A stretch of 64,000 nucleotides of DNA from Calliopum simillimum (GCA_951812925.1 OX638370.1:24667964-24731963), one strand, 5' to 3'. Shown: positions 22,176 through 32,744, counted from the first letter of the stretch. Notes: generated from the letters alone by a model not told the origin. Translations and numbers: made by a program.

Positions 22176-23469
22176 CGTAGGCTGCACGATATATATCTGT
22201 CCTAGGCAACACTAAGTGTTGCCAGGTGCAATCTGACATTTCGATTGGAAAGTTTGATATTTTTTAGCATAAACGTATTTAGAACGTTTTGACGTACGAC
22301 CATCATTTGTGTTGTTTACAGTGACTTGAAAAAATCAATTTGGCAAAAAAATGGAATTAACTCGTGAACATTTTCGTGCGATCATTTTTCACAACTTTCG
22401 ACGTGGATTATCACGACAAGAGTGCATCGATGAACTTAAATCTTTGTATGGCAATGAAGCACCATCCTAAAGCACTTTGAAAAACTGGTTTAATGAATTC
22501 AATCGTGGCCGACGCTCGCTTAAAGACGAATTCCGTGAAGGTCGTTTAAAAACGGCCGTTGTGCCAAAGAGCATTGATGTCATGCGTGAACTGATAATGC
22601 AGGACCGTCATGTGACATACCGCGAGATAGAAGCATCTTTGGGCATTTTTCTTACCAGCATACATTCGATTTTGCATGAACACCTGGCCGTAAAAAAGGT
22701 TTGTTCTCGTTGGATCCCGCACAATTTGACAATCGCTCAAAAAAATGCTTTGTCGATTGGTGCAAAGAAATGTTGAAAAAATACGATCGCGGTGCTTCAA
22801 AAGAGGTTTATAAGATCGTCACAGGTGACGAATCATGGATCTATGCGTATGAGCCCGAAACAAAAGAGCAATCGACCGTGTGGGTCTTCGAGGACGAGCC
22901 AAATCCAACGAAAGTTGTTCGTGGAAGAAGCACTTCGAAGCAAATGGTCGCCTGTTTCTTCGGCAAAACTGGTCATGTGGCGACTGTTCCTCTTGAGCAA
23001 CGTAGGACAGTCAATTCTGAGTGGCACACCACAATTTGTTTGCCAGAAGTCTTGTGAGAAATTCGAAAAACGAACAAGAGAAGACGAATCATTGTTCACC
23101 ATGACAATGCGAGCTCTCACATATCGGCTCAAACCAGCGCCTTTTTGACTGGCCAAAACGTCGAATTGATGGGTCATCCGCCGTACAGCCCTGACTTGGC
23201 ACCCAATGACTTCTTTTTCTTCCCGCACATCAAGAAAAAAATGCGTGGTCAGTGATTTTCGTCGCCAGAAAATGCTGTTGAAGCGTTCAAAAAACCATGT
23301 TTTGGAGGTGTCTCAATCGGAGTGGAAAAAGTGCTTCGACAATTGGTTTGAGCGCATGCAAAAGTGTATAAATCATGATGGAGAATACTTTGAAAATCAA
23401 TAAAACCATTTTTGATGATAAATATTTGTATTTTCATTATTAGGCCAGAAATATATCGAGCAGCCCACG
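22176..23469 (+). mobile_element. mariner element, 1294 bp, decayed
   Basis: The TA target duplication (22174-22175 and 23470-23471) and 29-bp TIRs (CGTAGGCTGCACGATATATA against CGTGGGCTGCTCGATATATT) are intact enough to define both ends exactly. The length is typical of full mariner copies. The element sits inside the hAT-like element at 22108. Confidence 0.92.
22351..23403 (+). pseudogene. mariner transposase, disrupted
   Basis: The frame starts MELTREHFRAIIFHNFRRGL. It is broken by a TAA after NEAPS (about 22468), a frameshift near 22750, a TGA after LPEVL (23055), a TGA within the region after KKKMRGQ (about 23252) and a frameshift near 23290, ending CINHDGEYFENQ. The three catalytic aspartates are still visible in VTGDESWIY, HHDNASSH and YSPDLAPNDFF, the last two in the DD34D spacing. 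The N-terminal helix-turn-helix region (YREIEASLGI) is present. The copy cannot make transposase without repair, so it is inactive. Confidence 0.92.
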
Positions 23470-23622
23470 TAATTGTTAAATTAAGCCCAAAAAAAGTTTT
23501 ATCTACAAAAAAATATTTTTTTAAGAGTAATTTGTACCTAAAAATTTTTTTGGCGGTCCAGTTTTTGGTTTCCGCGGTCTGGACTTGAACCGCGGACCGC
23601 CAGTTGGCGAGCGCTGGCATTC

Positions 23623-23912
23623 TCTTCTCTTCTCTTCTCTTCTCTTCTCTTCTCTTCTCTTCTCTTCTCTTCTCTTCTCTTCTCTTCTCTTCTCTTCTCT
23701 TCTCTTCTCTTCTCTTCTCTTCTCTTCTCTTCTCTTCTCTTCTCTTCTCTTCTCTTCTCTTCTCTTCTCTTCTCTTCTCTTCTCTTCTCTTCTCTTCTCT
23801 TCTCTTCTCTTCTCTTCTCTTCTCTTCTCTTCTCTTCTCTTCTCTTCTCTTCTCTTCTCTTCTCTTCTCTTCTCTTCTCTTCTCTTCTCTTCTCTTCTCT
23901 TCTCTTCTCTTC
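23623..23912. repeat. Pure (TTCTC)n microsatellite, ~58 units
   Basis: About 290 bp of uninterrupted pentanucleotide repeat directly abut the right end of the hAT-like element. Because the period is not a multiple of three, long SSLLF-repeat frames appear on the plus strand; they are not genes. Confidence 0.97.
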
Positions 23913-24175
23913 TGCTGAAGAGTTTTGATTAAATGAACCCCTAAAATATGTTTTTTGCTATATATTAAGTTAGATTTAAAATTCTTAAATGAAAAAAAGA
24001 TATCAAGTAGTTTGTTAGACTTAAAATTTAAGTTTATTTTTCATTAACCAACATTTGAAATTCAGCGTGAAAAATTTCTTGCATTAAATATTTAAACTGT
24101 GTACTTATATTATAATTGAAACTTCAACGACTCTTTATTTAATGGTTAAACGCTACAAATTTTAAATGATTTTGC

Positions 24176-24183
24176 TTTCAGTC
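24176..24183 (+). promoter_or_regulatory. Initiator (TTTCAGTC) of the gene at 24223
   Basis: This is an arthropod-type Inr, 43 nt before the ATG. The block GGTTAAACGCTACAAATTTT about 30 bp upstream is shared with the gene at 26939. Confidence 0.45.
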
Positions 24184-24222
24184 TTTATATAACGTGTTAA
24201 CAACAGTCGTTTTTACGCTAAA

Positions 24223-24402
24223 ATGAAGTTCTTAATATTTTACTTAGTAATTTCTCTAATATTGGACGCATTTTGTCCATCGCAACAACTGGGACTTGTC
24301 GATGATACGTCAGAAACATATCGGAAAAGTTTATTCGTTACATTAGGTGACTGCAAATCGGGATATATGCTGGTAGGAAATCGATGTCGTAGATTGGCTT
24401 AA
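24223..24402 (+). CDS. Subgroup B secreted peptide, 59 aa
   Basis: The signal peptide MKFLIFYLVISLILDAFC resembles subgroup A leaders. A short acidic pro-region ends in YRK, and the C-terminal 24 residues begin S-L-F and carry C-K-S-G-Y-M-L-V-G-N-R-C-R-R-L-A. The RK pair is a plausible processing site. The gene is a duplicate of 26939-27136, with conserved flanking sequence on both sides, and is followed by AATAAA signals near 24412-24425. It is expected to be secreted and processed to a single-disulfide peptide. Its function is not established. Confidence 0.8.
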   Translation: MKFLIFYLVISLILDAFCPSQQLGLVDDTSETYRKSLFVTLGDCKSGYMLVGNRCRRLA

Positions 24403-24934
24403 AAAACGAAAAAATAAAAAAATAAAAGGAAAAAAAAAAAACAAAAATAAAAATATAACCGATTGTGTTTTTGTTTTATCATCACCTCAAGTAGTACAAA
24501 GTAAAATTATGCAGATCATGGAGTATTGATCGTGACGTTATAAATATCCTTACAAAGCAAACAAAGTATTATTAACAGGACAGTTCTTTATTTCGCGCTC
24601 TTATCCCGTTTTCAAAAATATCACGGATATTCATAAATTTCCCCGATTTATGGTGAACGCATATTGTATTGTGTTATTCTATATAACGTTATATATTGTT
24701 CTCAAATCTTCGAAAAACTTGGCAATACAATCAGTTAAGTTTGCTTTATCTTTTTCAATATAAAATAAAATTTGAAAAAGTTTGTAGTTATGCAAAAACT
24801 ACACTTCTTCCACTACAAATGAGTTCCAATTAATTAAATATACATTTTCTTTCATTGAAGAATATTTGCCTCTGATATTCTGAAACAATTTTTTTTTTTT
24901 GTTATCGAGAATAAAGCTCATGAAATTGCACTTT

Positions 24935-25237
24935 AACTGTTTTTGTTTTTTTTTTTTTTTTTGTATGGACGGTAGGCGTGTCCGTTAACCGATTTCGCTC
25001 ATTTCCAATCGCAAGAGCTAAATTTTACGCCGAATTCAGTGGACAGAACTTTATCGAAATATCTTATTTCTAAAAATATAAAAACTATTTAGACAGACAA
25101 GCAGCCACCCAGGCATAGCTATATTGACTCAGGAGGTGACACTGATCAATACGTTTTCCATACGTGTCACGCTTTCTTCTCTGGATTAAAAAATAGACGG
25201 ACGAAGTGAATATACCCTAGGTGCAGGGTATAAAAAT
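24935..25237. mobile_element. Mini-me-like repeat, 5'-truncated copy
   Basis: After a poly-T run, GGACGGTAGGCGTGTCCGTT matches the copy at 4152. A short CAGC tract and the core CATAGCTATATTGACTCAGG (25113) follow, ending in GGTGCAGGGTATAAAAA. Confidence 0.5.
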
Positions 25238-25239
25238 TA

Positions 25240-25556
25240 AGCTACTGATGATGTAGAATTCTAATTAAATCAGATTTGATACAATTTTCTCCAATGAAGG
25301 TTAGACTATGATACGATTCAGGTTTATACGATTTACGACAATGATTGTAGTGCGTGTCGATCGAAAATAATTTCACTAACCATAGTTACTCATCAAGAAG
25401 GATAATATAGGAGCACTAACTCCTCTTCGAAAATATTACTTTGTTAGTTCTCTCATTATAATAAAAATTTTTAGGCGGTGCGACTCTCTTTAAGGATTTT
25501 GATTATTAAAACAAAATACATACGTATATCTTGTTAAATATCGAGTTAGATTAAGA
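25240..25556. repeat. Duplicate of the segment around the hAT insertion (block B)
   Basis: CTAATTAAATCAGATTTGAT and following sequence match 22044-22107; GATTTTGATTATTAAAAC to GAGTTAGATTAAGAATT matches 23920-23990. The pair shows that the genes at 24223 and 26939 arose by a segmental duplication that predates the hAT/mariner insertion. Reverse-strand 25330-25400 contains a short HCRK-like reading that may be a fossil peptide gene. Confidence 0.55.
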
Positions 25557-25559
25557 ATT

Positions 25560-26640
25560 GCGGACAAGAATTGCTGGACATAAATTGGAACAAAGATCCC
25601 ATGACAAATGTATAGAACCAAAAACATCGTTAGCGGCCCACTGTAGCATAACGGAATACAAATCAGATTTTGACAAAGTGAGTATATTTACAAACAAGAG
25701 ACACACTACTCACGCAAGTTCACTTTGGAAATGTTACACATAATTAATACACCGACGCAACACAGATTTAACTACAACTAATGGGGGTGTTAGCTTTGAC
25801 CTGACCAAAAATTAAATACCCTACACTGCATTACTTTGAAAGTTTTGCTTGTATGGGAGGTGCCACGTCTTCTTGTTCGATATTGCCTAGTTTTTGCTTA
25901 GAGCTTCCACTAACTATGCTAAGTATCTGTGCGAAATTTTATAACATTAATTCAAGTAATGCTCTTGTCCAAGTTTCTGACCAGAGCATATCCCATTTTT
26001 AGTGTTTAAGTGAAATTAAGTTCATTTTGAATTGAAAAAAGATCAATTATGGTGTAAAAAAGGTTTTATTTGGAGTAGAAAGCCTGTATATCCAGGGGTA
26101 GGGTATAAAAAAGACACCGACAACTGCGCTCACATATACGCACGCACTTGCTGAAAACAAACACGCTCAAAAATAAAACATTAGACAGCTGATTGAAGTC
26201 ACAATATTTAGAAGGCGAAACAGTTGACAACCAGAGGGCTTTAAGTAAAGTGCAATATTTTCGAACGTGTGCAAAATTTTTCTCACTTTGATATTAAGTG
26301 TTGTGTGTCTTTTGGTGTTATCACAAGGTCTAGTGACGTCACTGTTTTGCTAAGGAGTTTTTAATTTATTTAAATATTGTAAGTTTGTCAATTATTTGGA
26401 CAATATTATGTTTGTATCTTATGATGTGTATATTTTATTTTTTAGTTTACGCTGTTGATGACCTTCCGAGGAAGTCCGAATATCGGTTTATACTCGTAAA
26501 TAAATTAATTGAAAACTTAAAGTAACGATTTTCATTTACATCGACCTGCAGCTCAATATATTTACAATTTAACAATGAAAAGGTCATAAAATATAAGCAA
26601 ATTTTTACTCTTCGCACATGTCGGTAGCAAAAAGTTTCCT
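25560..26640. other. No gene; includes a ~330 bp mini-me-like fragment (25785-26113)
   Basis: The fragment starts GGGGGTGTTAGCTTTGACCT and ends GGGGTAGGGTATAAAAA, with the AGGTGCCACGTCTTCTTG motif but no core. The rest is A+T-rich without features. Confidence 0.45.
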
Positions 26641-26883
26641 CAAAAAAAAAATTCAATTAGTTAAACCTAAAATTTAAATTAAATTTTAATACCGCTTCAA
26701 TAAACAGTTGAAATTCAGCGTAAATAATTTGTTGCATTGAATATTTAAACTGTTAAAAAGTTTATTAACAAAATATAAAAAACATGTATGTACTTATATT
26801 ATAATTGGAACTTCCATAGCGTTCATATCAACGTGACTCTCTTAATTAAATGGTTAAACGCTACAAATTTTAAATGCTTTTGG

Positions 26884-26891
26884 TTTCAGTC
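26884..26891 (+). promoter_or_regulatory. Initiator (TTTCAGTC) of the subgroup B gene at 26939
   Basis: It occupies the same position relative to the ATG as in the duplicate at 24176. Confidence 0.45.
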
Positions 26892-26935
26892 TCTTAAAGA
26901 CGTATTGACGACAGTCGTAAAAACAAAACGCTAAA

Positions 26936-27136
26936 ATGAAATTCTTAATATTTTACTTAGTAATTTCTCTACTGTTGAGCGCATTTTGTTGTCGGTCACA
27001 ACAAGTAATTAGACAACAAGGACCTGTCTATGATTCTGAAGCAATATATCAGAAAAGTTTATTCGTTACAGCAGCTGACTGTAAATCGGGATATATACTG
27101 GCAGGATATCGATGTCGTAGATTGGTTAGAAGATAA
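26936..27136 (+). CDS. Subgroup B secreted peptide, 66 aa, ending in RR
   Basis: The signal peptide MKFLIFYLVISLLLSAFC is followed by a pro-region ending in YQK and a tail that begins S-L-F and carries C-K-S-G-Y-I-L-A-G-Y-R-C-R-R-L-V. Two further arginines end the protein. Removing a terminal RR by carboxypeptidase would leave exactly 24 residues, the length seen in most other members, which supports the proposed mature boundary. The start is the only ATG in a family-like context. It is a duplicate of the gene at 24223, separated from it by transposon-derived sequence. Confidence 0.85.
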   Translation: MKFLIFYLVISLLLSAFCCRSQQVIRQQGPVYDSEAIYQKSLFVTAADCKSGYILAGYRCRRLVRR

Positions 27137-27860
27137 ACTAAAAAACAAAAAACTAAAAAAGAAGAAATAAAAAACAAAAATTAAAAAATAAATTCGATTT
27201 TGTTTTATTTTATTAGATACACGTATTACGCTATTATTTCAAGAAGTACAAAGCGAAAATCCTTACTGGACAAGCAAGGTATGTTTACCTCATAATAAAA
27301 TGTAATCGGCTCATGCGGATCATATTAAAAATTAATCAAAATATTAGTATATTCCGGCCTAGGTTCTGTGTGATTATCTCCCGTTTCCAACAAGGAAAAT
27401 AGAACTACGTGTCATAAAATTTACGGAGAATAAATATGCAAAGGACACAAATCTGGCTATTAGTTTTCATATTGATACATTACTGATAAATAGATAACAA
27501 CAAAAGCATAAATTTTTATTGCACTCTGACTTGAAAAATTATCAGCTTCATTGAACGTTAGAGGCATTAGTTCAGAGGTATTAGTAAACAATATCCAAAG
27601 ACATAACCAACATAGACATTAGAGGCAACAAGAAGGTTCTATATAACTGTCAAGAACATCAAATAAGTTCGTGTGGCTGCTGCTTGGAACATCGGGAAAA
27701 TTCCAATTATAATCGAAAGATGGTATATCAACGCATGTATCTTGAATATCAATTTAAGTTTTGATTTTAAAGCATTAGGTTCAATTCTTGACTTAATGAA
27801 AAGGTAATTTTGTATACAGAACAGTAATATTTCCAGAGGTTAAATTTTCGAAGGGTGAAT

Positions 27861-28986
27861 ACACGGAGAAAAATTAGTGTCATAATTTTTACTCCATTAG
27901 AGTAGTAAAAAAATTAAAGTAATTAACAAAGATAAATAAACATACTAGACCAGTCAAATAAGAGACTGACAATATATGTGATGCTTGCACTAATCCCAAG
28001 GTTTATAAAATCTATAACAATCGATTAGTCAAATTTTGTAAATCCTCTAGCTCGTTAATTAGACTTTATACTGCAAAAATATTTTGTATCTGGATCGAGG
28101 ACATTCACGTCAAAAACCCCAATTTACATAATCTCTCTCTCTCTCATTTTGATATGTTGTTCAAGTGAAAATTCTTAATAGATTGGTATAGGTTTTATGA
28201 ACCTTGAACACTAGTGCAAACATCACATCTAATTTGAGAGGTCTGTACGCATGGTTCCGTAAAGTAATATCTGCAAACAAAATATAATGAAATAATAAAG
28301 TAATATTTACTCTAAATTGTCTACATTTTCTTTTACGTAGAGTAAATTATGCTTTCCCGCAGAAAAATATCATACTATTTTTACTAAATATTTCTAGTAA
28401 AAATATTTACGTTTGGCCAGACATTTGTTCAGTATACAAATTTTGTAACTCACTATCATATTGGTCAGTGGTGTAGAGGTCTAAGAAGTTATTAATTGTA
28501 AGTAAAAATAATATTTTCCTATCTAATCACATGGACGGACCCCGGTTCGAATCCTAGTGCAGTCTGAGTTGATTTTTTTTTTTTTTTGTTTAAACATAAC
28601 AGCAAAAAAATTATACTGTAAGGTTATTCGAAAATTCCGAATTTACTGAAACAGTAAGGTAAAAAATATTTTATTGGTGGAATTGTCACTATACGTTACT
28701 TTTTCGTGAAAACATTCCTAACGTGTGTAAAAATCTATTTTGAGATTTTCACTGTTTTAAGTCAATTATAAGGCGATCTTGTCAGTGGTGTCACTTACAA
28801 AAATTTAAAAAAACTTTTTGACCTTGAAATGATTCCCAAATGACTAACATGTGTAAAAATATAATGAAGAAAATTTTTTTTAACACGTTGGGTGTGTTTT
28901 CACAAAACAAGTCACATATTGTCTTAAAATTCTAGTAAAATTTACAAGAAATAAAGTAGTACAAACTATTTTTTTTTTCTCCGTGT
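27861..28986. mobile_element. 1.13 kb element with ACACGGAGAAAAA termini
   Basis: ACACGGAGAAAAA at 27861 faces TTTTTCTCCGTGT ending at 28986. No transposase is present. A tRNA-like promoter region lies inside (28461-28590), and GTTCCGTAAAGTAATATCTG near 28255 recurs next to the microsatellite at 6953. Confidence 0.6.
28461..28590 (+). ncRNA. tRNA-like pol III unit (box A, insert, box B, T-run), possibly SINE-derived
   Basis: GTCAGTGGTGTAGAGGTCTA resembles a box A/D-arm region, GGTTCGAATCC at about 28540 is a near-perfect box B, and a run of 15 or more T follows at 28574. The spacing between boxes is far longer than in a tRNA, and no anticodon stem is evident. A tRNA pseudogene or SINE fragment is the best reading. 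Confidence 0.3.
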
Positions 28987-29060
28987 ATAATAATGTTACA
29001 GATTATTCACGATTCAATTAAAGACAACAAACACATAACATACTTACTCGCTCATTGACA

Positions 29061-29291
29061 TTATGCCATTTTTCGGCAATGCTTATTTACATAGACATAA
29101 CCCGGTTTGCAATCTGGTTGCAGTACAAAGATGCTCTGTTGTACTGGAGAAGGTCTTGCTGGTTGCAGTACAATCTCTTGTACTGGAGGAGGCCTTTGTG
29201 GAACAGCTGTCACATTGACTTGAGTAGAAGTATGCACAATATTTAGCAAAACTATAAAAATGGTTAAAAAACATTTCCGTGAAAGTAACAT
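29061..29291 (-). CDS. Subgroup C secreted peptide, 76 aa, duplicated pro-region
   Basis: The signal peptide (MLLSRKCFLTIFIVLLNIVH, cut near TQ) and the sequon NVT are followed by a pro-region with an imperfect internal repeat (PPPVQEIVLQP / PSPVQQSIFVLQP). The 24-residue tail S-I-F-V-L-Q-P-D-C-K-P-G-Y-V-Y-V-N-K-H-C-R and onward is identical to that of the gene at 30096. The internal repeat arose by copying the stretch just before the tail, which lengthens the protein relative to its neighbours. It is the first of three tandem copies with spacing of about 0.9-1.0 kb. No basic pair precedes the tail (QQ), so cleavage, if any, needs another protease. Confidence 0.85.
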   Translation of the reverse strand: MLLSRKCFLTIFIVLLNIVHTSTQVNVTAVPQRPPPVQEIVLQPARPSPVQQSIFVLQPDCKPGYVYVNKHCRKMA

Positions 29292-29340
29292 TTTCTCAAC
29301 AATGAATAAATGCTCTTATAAGCTTTTGGCAGTAAATTCC

Positions 29341-29378
29341 AGTGTTCTCTTTAACAGATCACGCTTAAGACTGATCTA
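29341..29378 (-). promoter_or_regulatory. Conserved subgroup C promoter/leader block
   Basis: The minus strand contains TCTTAAGCGTGATCTGTTAA and AGAGAACACT, 50-90 nt before the ATG at 29291. A GATA-type AGATAAG site lies further upstream near 29490. Confidence 0.55.
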
Positions 29379-30095
29379 TGTATGTTTTCGTTCAAATGTC
29401 TCTTGATGCTTTAACTTTATTCACTTTTTTTTTTTTGTGAAATTTTAAGATTTTGTTTTTGGAATGTGTGTGGCACGGTGTGCCGTTTAAGATAAGATTA
29501 TTCTCCTGTGGGCATATTTTATAGCTGTGATTAAAAAAGAGAGATCTTCTATACACTTTAGGATCTTCTTAATGTTAAAATGCTGCATGCTCTTAATCAA
29601 AAAATGCGACCCTAAAAATCAGTAATTTTTTTAATTTCTCGACAAAATTATTACACTTTTGGAAAAAATTTTCTGAAAATAATCAATAAAATTCATAGAA
29701 AATATGTATGCAAAATCAACCACTTCCAATTTTTTTCATTTCAGTAGGAACGCTAAATTCGACCGATTGTGAATAATCTATTAACGCAGGTATCAAAAGG
29801 TATCAAAACTTCACTCCACTAACTATTACTGTAGTAAAATACGAGCATTTATTTACTTTAACACTTCAAGCTTGAAAAACTGAAGTCCAATATCAGCTAT
29901 CAAATTCTTAAAATTTTTAATTTTGACCCCAATTTGGGATCCTCTAAATTTTTTTTTCTTATCTTCTAAATGTCTTTTTCGCCATTTTTGGAGCTTCTAA
30001 AATTTTTTTATTTTAAACCCTGATCCAGAGGTTGAGTTTTTAAAGAGTGAATATATTATTCACGATATAATTAAATACTTACTCGTTCATTGACT

Positions 30096-30284
30096 TTATG
30101 CCATTTTTCGGCAATGCTTATTTACATAGACATAACCCGGTTTACAATCTGGTTGCAGTACAAAGATGCTTTGTTTTGCTGGATATACTTGTGGAATATC
30201 TGTTACATTGACTTGAGTTAAAGTACGCACAATATTTAGCAAAATCACAAAAATTATAAAAAAACTTTTTCCTAAAAGCAACAT
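30096..30284 (-). CDS. Subgroup C secreted peptide, 62 aa
   Basis: The start is the Met of MLLLGKSFFIIFVILLNIVR, aligned with its tandem neighbours; a Met 17 codons upstream lies in the leader. The signal peptide is followed by the sequon NVT, a pro-region PQVYPAKQ and the 24-residue tail with C-K-P-G-Y-V-Y-V-N-K-H-C-R-K-M-A. It is the middle copy of the tandem array at 29-31 kb. Coding and flanking sequence are both duplicated, so the array is recent. It is predicted to be secreted. Confidence 0.88.
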   Translation of the reverse strand: MLLLGKSFFIIFVILLNIVRTLTQVNVTDIPQVYPAKQSIFVLQPDCKPGYVYVNKHCRKMA

Positions 30285-30333
30285 TTTCTCAATAATGGAT
30301 AAATCCTCTAAACAGCTATTGACAATAAACTCC

Positions 30334-30366
30334 AATGTTCTCTTTAACAGATCACTCTTAAGACTA
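30334..30366 (-). promoter_or_regulatory. Conserved subgroup C promoter/leader block
   Basis: The minus strand contains TCTTAAGAGTGATCTGTTAA and GAGAACATT. An AGATAAG site lies upstream near 30470. Confidence 0.55.
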
Positions 30367-31017
30367 CTCTATGACTTCGTTCAAATGTCGATTGATATCT
30401 TAACGGGTTATTCACTTTTTTTTTTGTGAATTGTTAAGATTTTGTTTTGGCATTGACGGCGTGCCGTTTAAGATAAGATTATTCATCTGTGAGCATAGTG
30501 TATAGCAGAGATCAAAATAGAGGGATCTTCTACACACTTAATCAAAAAATGGTAAAAATCAGTATTTTTTCAGTTTCCCGACAAAATTATTACTTTTTCT
30601 GGAAACATTTTCTGAAAATAATCAATTAAATTCGTAGAAAATCGATGTGCAAAATTTATTACTTCCGATTTTTTCCCTTTCAATAGGTACACTATATTCG
30701 ACCGTATCAAAACTCCACTACGCAAACGAAGTTTGATTGAAGCTGAATTAAAATATGAGTATTTATTTACTTCTACGCTTCAAGCTTGAAAAACTGAAGT
30801 CCAATATCAGCTATCAAGTTCTTAAATTTTTCAATTTTGACCACAATCTTGGATCCGCTTAGTTTTTTTCCCAATCTTCCTAAAGTCTTTTTCACCATTT
30901 TGATAAAATTTCTTATTTTAATCCGTATCCAAAAGGTTAAGTTTTTAAAGAGTGAATATAATAATGATACAGATTATTCATGATATAATTAAATAAATAC
31001 TTACTCGTTCATTGACA

Positions 31018-31206
31018 TTATGCCATTTTTCGACAATGCTTATTTACATAGACATAACCCGGCTTACAATCTGGTAGCAATACAAAGATGCTCTCTTGAT
31101 CTGGATATACAAGTGGAATATTTGTCACATTGAATTGAGTCAAAGTACGCACAATATTTAGCAAAATTGCAAAAATTATAAAAAAACTTTTTCGTGAAAG
31201 CAACAT
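31018..31206 (-). CDS. Subgroup C secreted peptide, 62 aa
   Basis: The signal peptide MLLSRKSFFIIFAILLNIVR is followed by the sequon NVT, pro-region PLVYPDQE and a tail beginning S-I-F-V-L-L-P-D-C-K-P-G-Y. The tail differs from its neighbours by a single residue (L for Q), while the pro-region differs more, so the C-terminal peptide appears constrained. It is the third tandem copy. The GATA-like AGATAAG seen upstream of the other two is degraded here (GGTAAGATT near 31340). Confidence 0.88.
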   Translation of the reverse strand: MLLSRKSFFIIFAILLNIVRTLTQFNVTNIPLVYPDQESIFVLLPDCKPGYVYVNKHCRKMA

Positions 31207-31233
31207 ATTTCATCAGCTAGTGATAGTAAATTC

Positions 31234-31268
31234 CAATGTTCTCTTTAACGGGTCAAGCTTAAGACTAT
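31234..31268 (-). promoter_or_regulatory. Conserved subgroup C promoter/leader block
   Basis: The minus strand contains TCTTAAGCTTGACCCGTTAA and GAGAACATT. Confidence 0.5.
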
Positions 31269-31269
31269 C

Positions 31270-32095
31270 TATAATTTTCTTTAAATAAATCTCTATCGAT
31301 ATTTTAACGGGTTATTCACTTTTTTTAATAAGATTTTATGGTAAGATTATTCTTCTGTGGGAGTACTTTATAGCAGCGATTAAAATATGGGGATCTTCTA
31401 TAAACTTTGGGATCTTCTTAATCTAAAAATGCTGCTCTTAATCAAAAAATGGGATTCTAAAAATCAGTAATTTTCCGACTTTTCAGAATTTTCTACGTAC
31501 GATGTGTAAGATTAACACTTTCGGTTTTTTCCCTTTCATTAGTTACATGCGGCCTATTGTGTAGGATCTATTAGTAAAAGAAAAGTAACAAAATTCCATA
31601 TAAACACGCAAGATAAAAATTTGTCCTACCTCTTTTACTATGTAAGAAATGAAGCACAACTTTGAGTTATACACCATTAGAAAGGTATTTGTGTGTAAAT
31701 GTGCACAAAATTTAAATTATTTTAATATTTTGCCATTAAGCCAGGCAAAATTATATGCAAAATTTTCAATATTAACAACGACAGAGCTGAAAAAAGTATA
31801 TAGCACAAGAAAAAAGACAAAAAAGCTGACTGACACTGACTTCATGTTTTTTGTTTTCTTTTCGTTTTACCTTTTATTTTGTACCAAATTGCAAAAAAAG
31901 TACTAAAACTGTCCAAAAAGTACGATAATTATTTAATATATATGTGGTAAAATTTTGACCATTCGCGATTCTAGTAAATATAACATCGCGATCGTCTTAG
32001 TTTATTTTTAAGTAGTTTAAGCCGGTTTGAGGTACCCTTAACATTTGTAATTTTGACCCCAATTTGGGATGCTCTCTCCATTTTGGGTTCTTTTT
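31270..32095. other. Upstream region and A+T-rich spacer, no gene seen
   Basis: The first 300 bp repeat the flanks of the tandem peptide genes. The open frame at 31649-31906 is low-complexity A+T sequence without protein character. Confidence 0.4.
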
Positions 32096-32744
32096 TAAAT
32101 ATCGATACGTCCAACGTAAAAGTTGGTAACTCGAAAATAGTAGTTTTTAGTTATTATCATTTTTGTATTGTTTTCGTTAAAACAAGAAAACCAAAAACAA
32201 AAATTGAATAATTACTTTTGAGATCTGTAGACAAAATCAAGGTTTTTCGACTATTAAATCGTTGTCTATATTCCAAATTGATTTACAGTTTGGATGAAAA
32301 TTAATACATATGAGTTGTAACTCTAGTTACCAACTAATGTTAATTTTCAGCAACCAAATGTTCCATCAAAAAGTTGGTAACTTAACTTGCCAACTACCAT
32401 TAAAAAAATATTTTACGGACATTACGTTGGTATGTAGGACTTACAACCACTGATTTTTAAAAACAAAATAACTAATAACTTTGTAAGTTTAGTTACCAAC
32501 GCAATTTGTCATTTTTGTCCCGTGTATAAGTTAAAAACTTAAGTTGCCAAGTTTTTGCATGGAGACTCCACTAAAATATACTTAGGTTGTAACTTCAAAA
32601 ATTGCTCCCACCCCTTCAAATTTCAAGCAAGAGATACCAAAATTTGACCCAAGATAGAGCCTAATACGCAGATTTCGAAAATCATTGCCCCGTAAAAAGT
32701 TGGTAACTTGAGTTACAAACTTTTACGTTAAATGTATCGATATC
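32096..32744. mobile_element. 650 bp inverted-repeat element with AGTTGGTAACT motifs
   Basis: ATATCGATACGTCCAACGTA at 32098 faces TACGTTAAATGTATCGATAT at 32724-32743. AGTTGGTAACT or close variants occur about six times inside, in both orientations. No coding sequence. Confidence 0.6.

Larger units (their letters stand above)
22108..23622. mobile_element. hAT-like element hosting the mariner copy
   Basis: CAGGGGTCGGCAAGT at 22109 faces GTTGGCGAGCGCTG, ending near 23621. This is the CAGNGGTNGGCAA style of hAT termini, next to CCGCGG-rich subterminal sequence. It splits a segment that is uninterrupted in the duplicate block at 25240-25556. An 8-bp target duplication is not visible. Confidence 0.5.

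Noticed and set aside
22546..23228. Antisense frames (84 and 131 codons) across the mariner
   Set aside because: Shadows of the transposase gene on the other strand.
23585..23932. Overlapping 104-115 codon frames of SSLLF repeats
   Set aside because: Pure translation of the (TTCTC)n microsatellite; no coding signal outside it.
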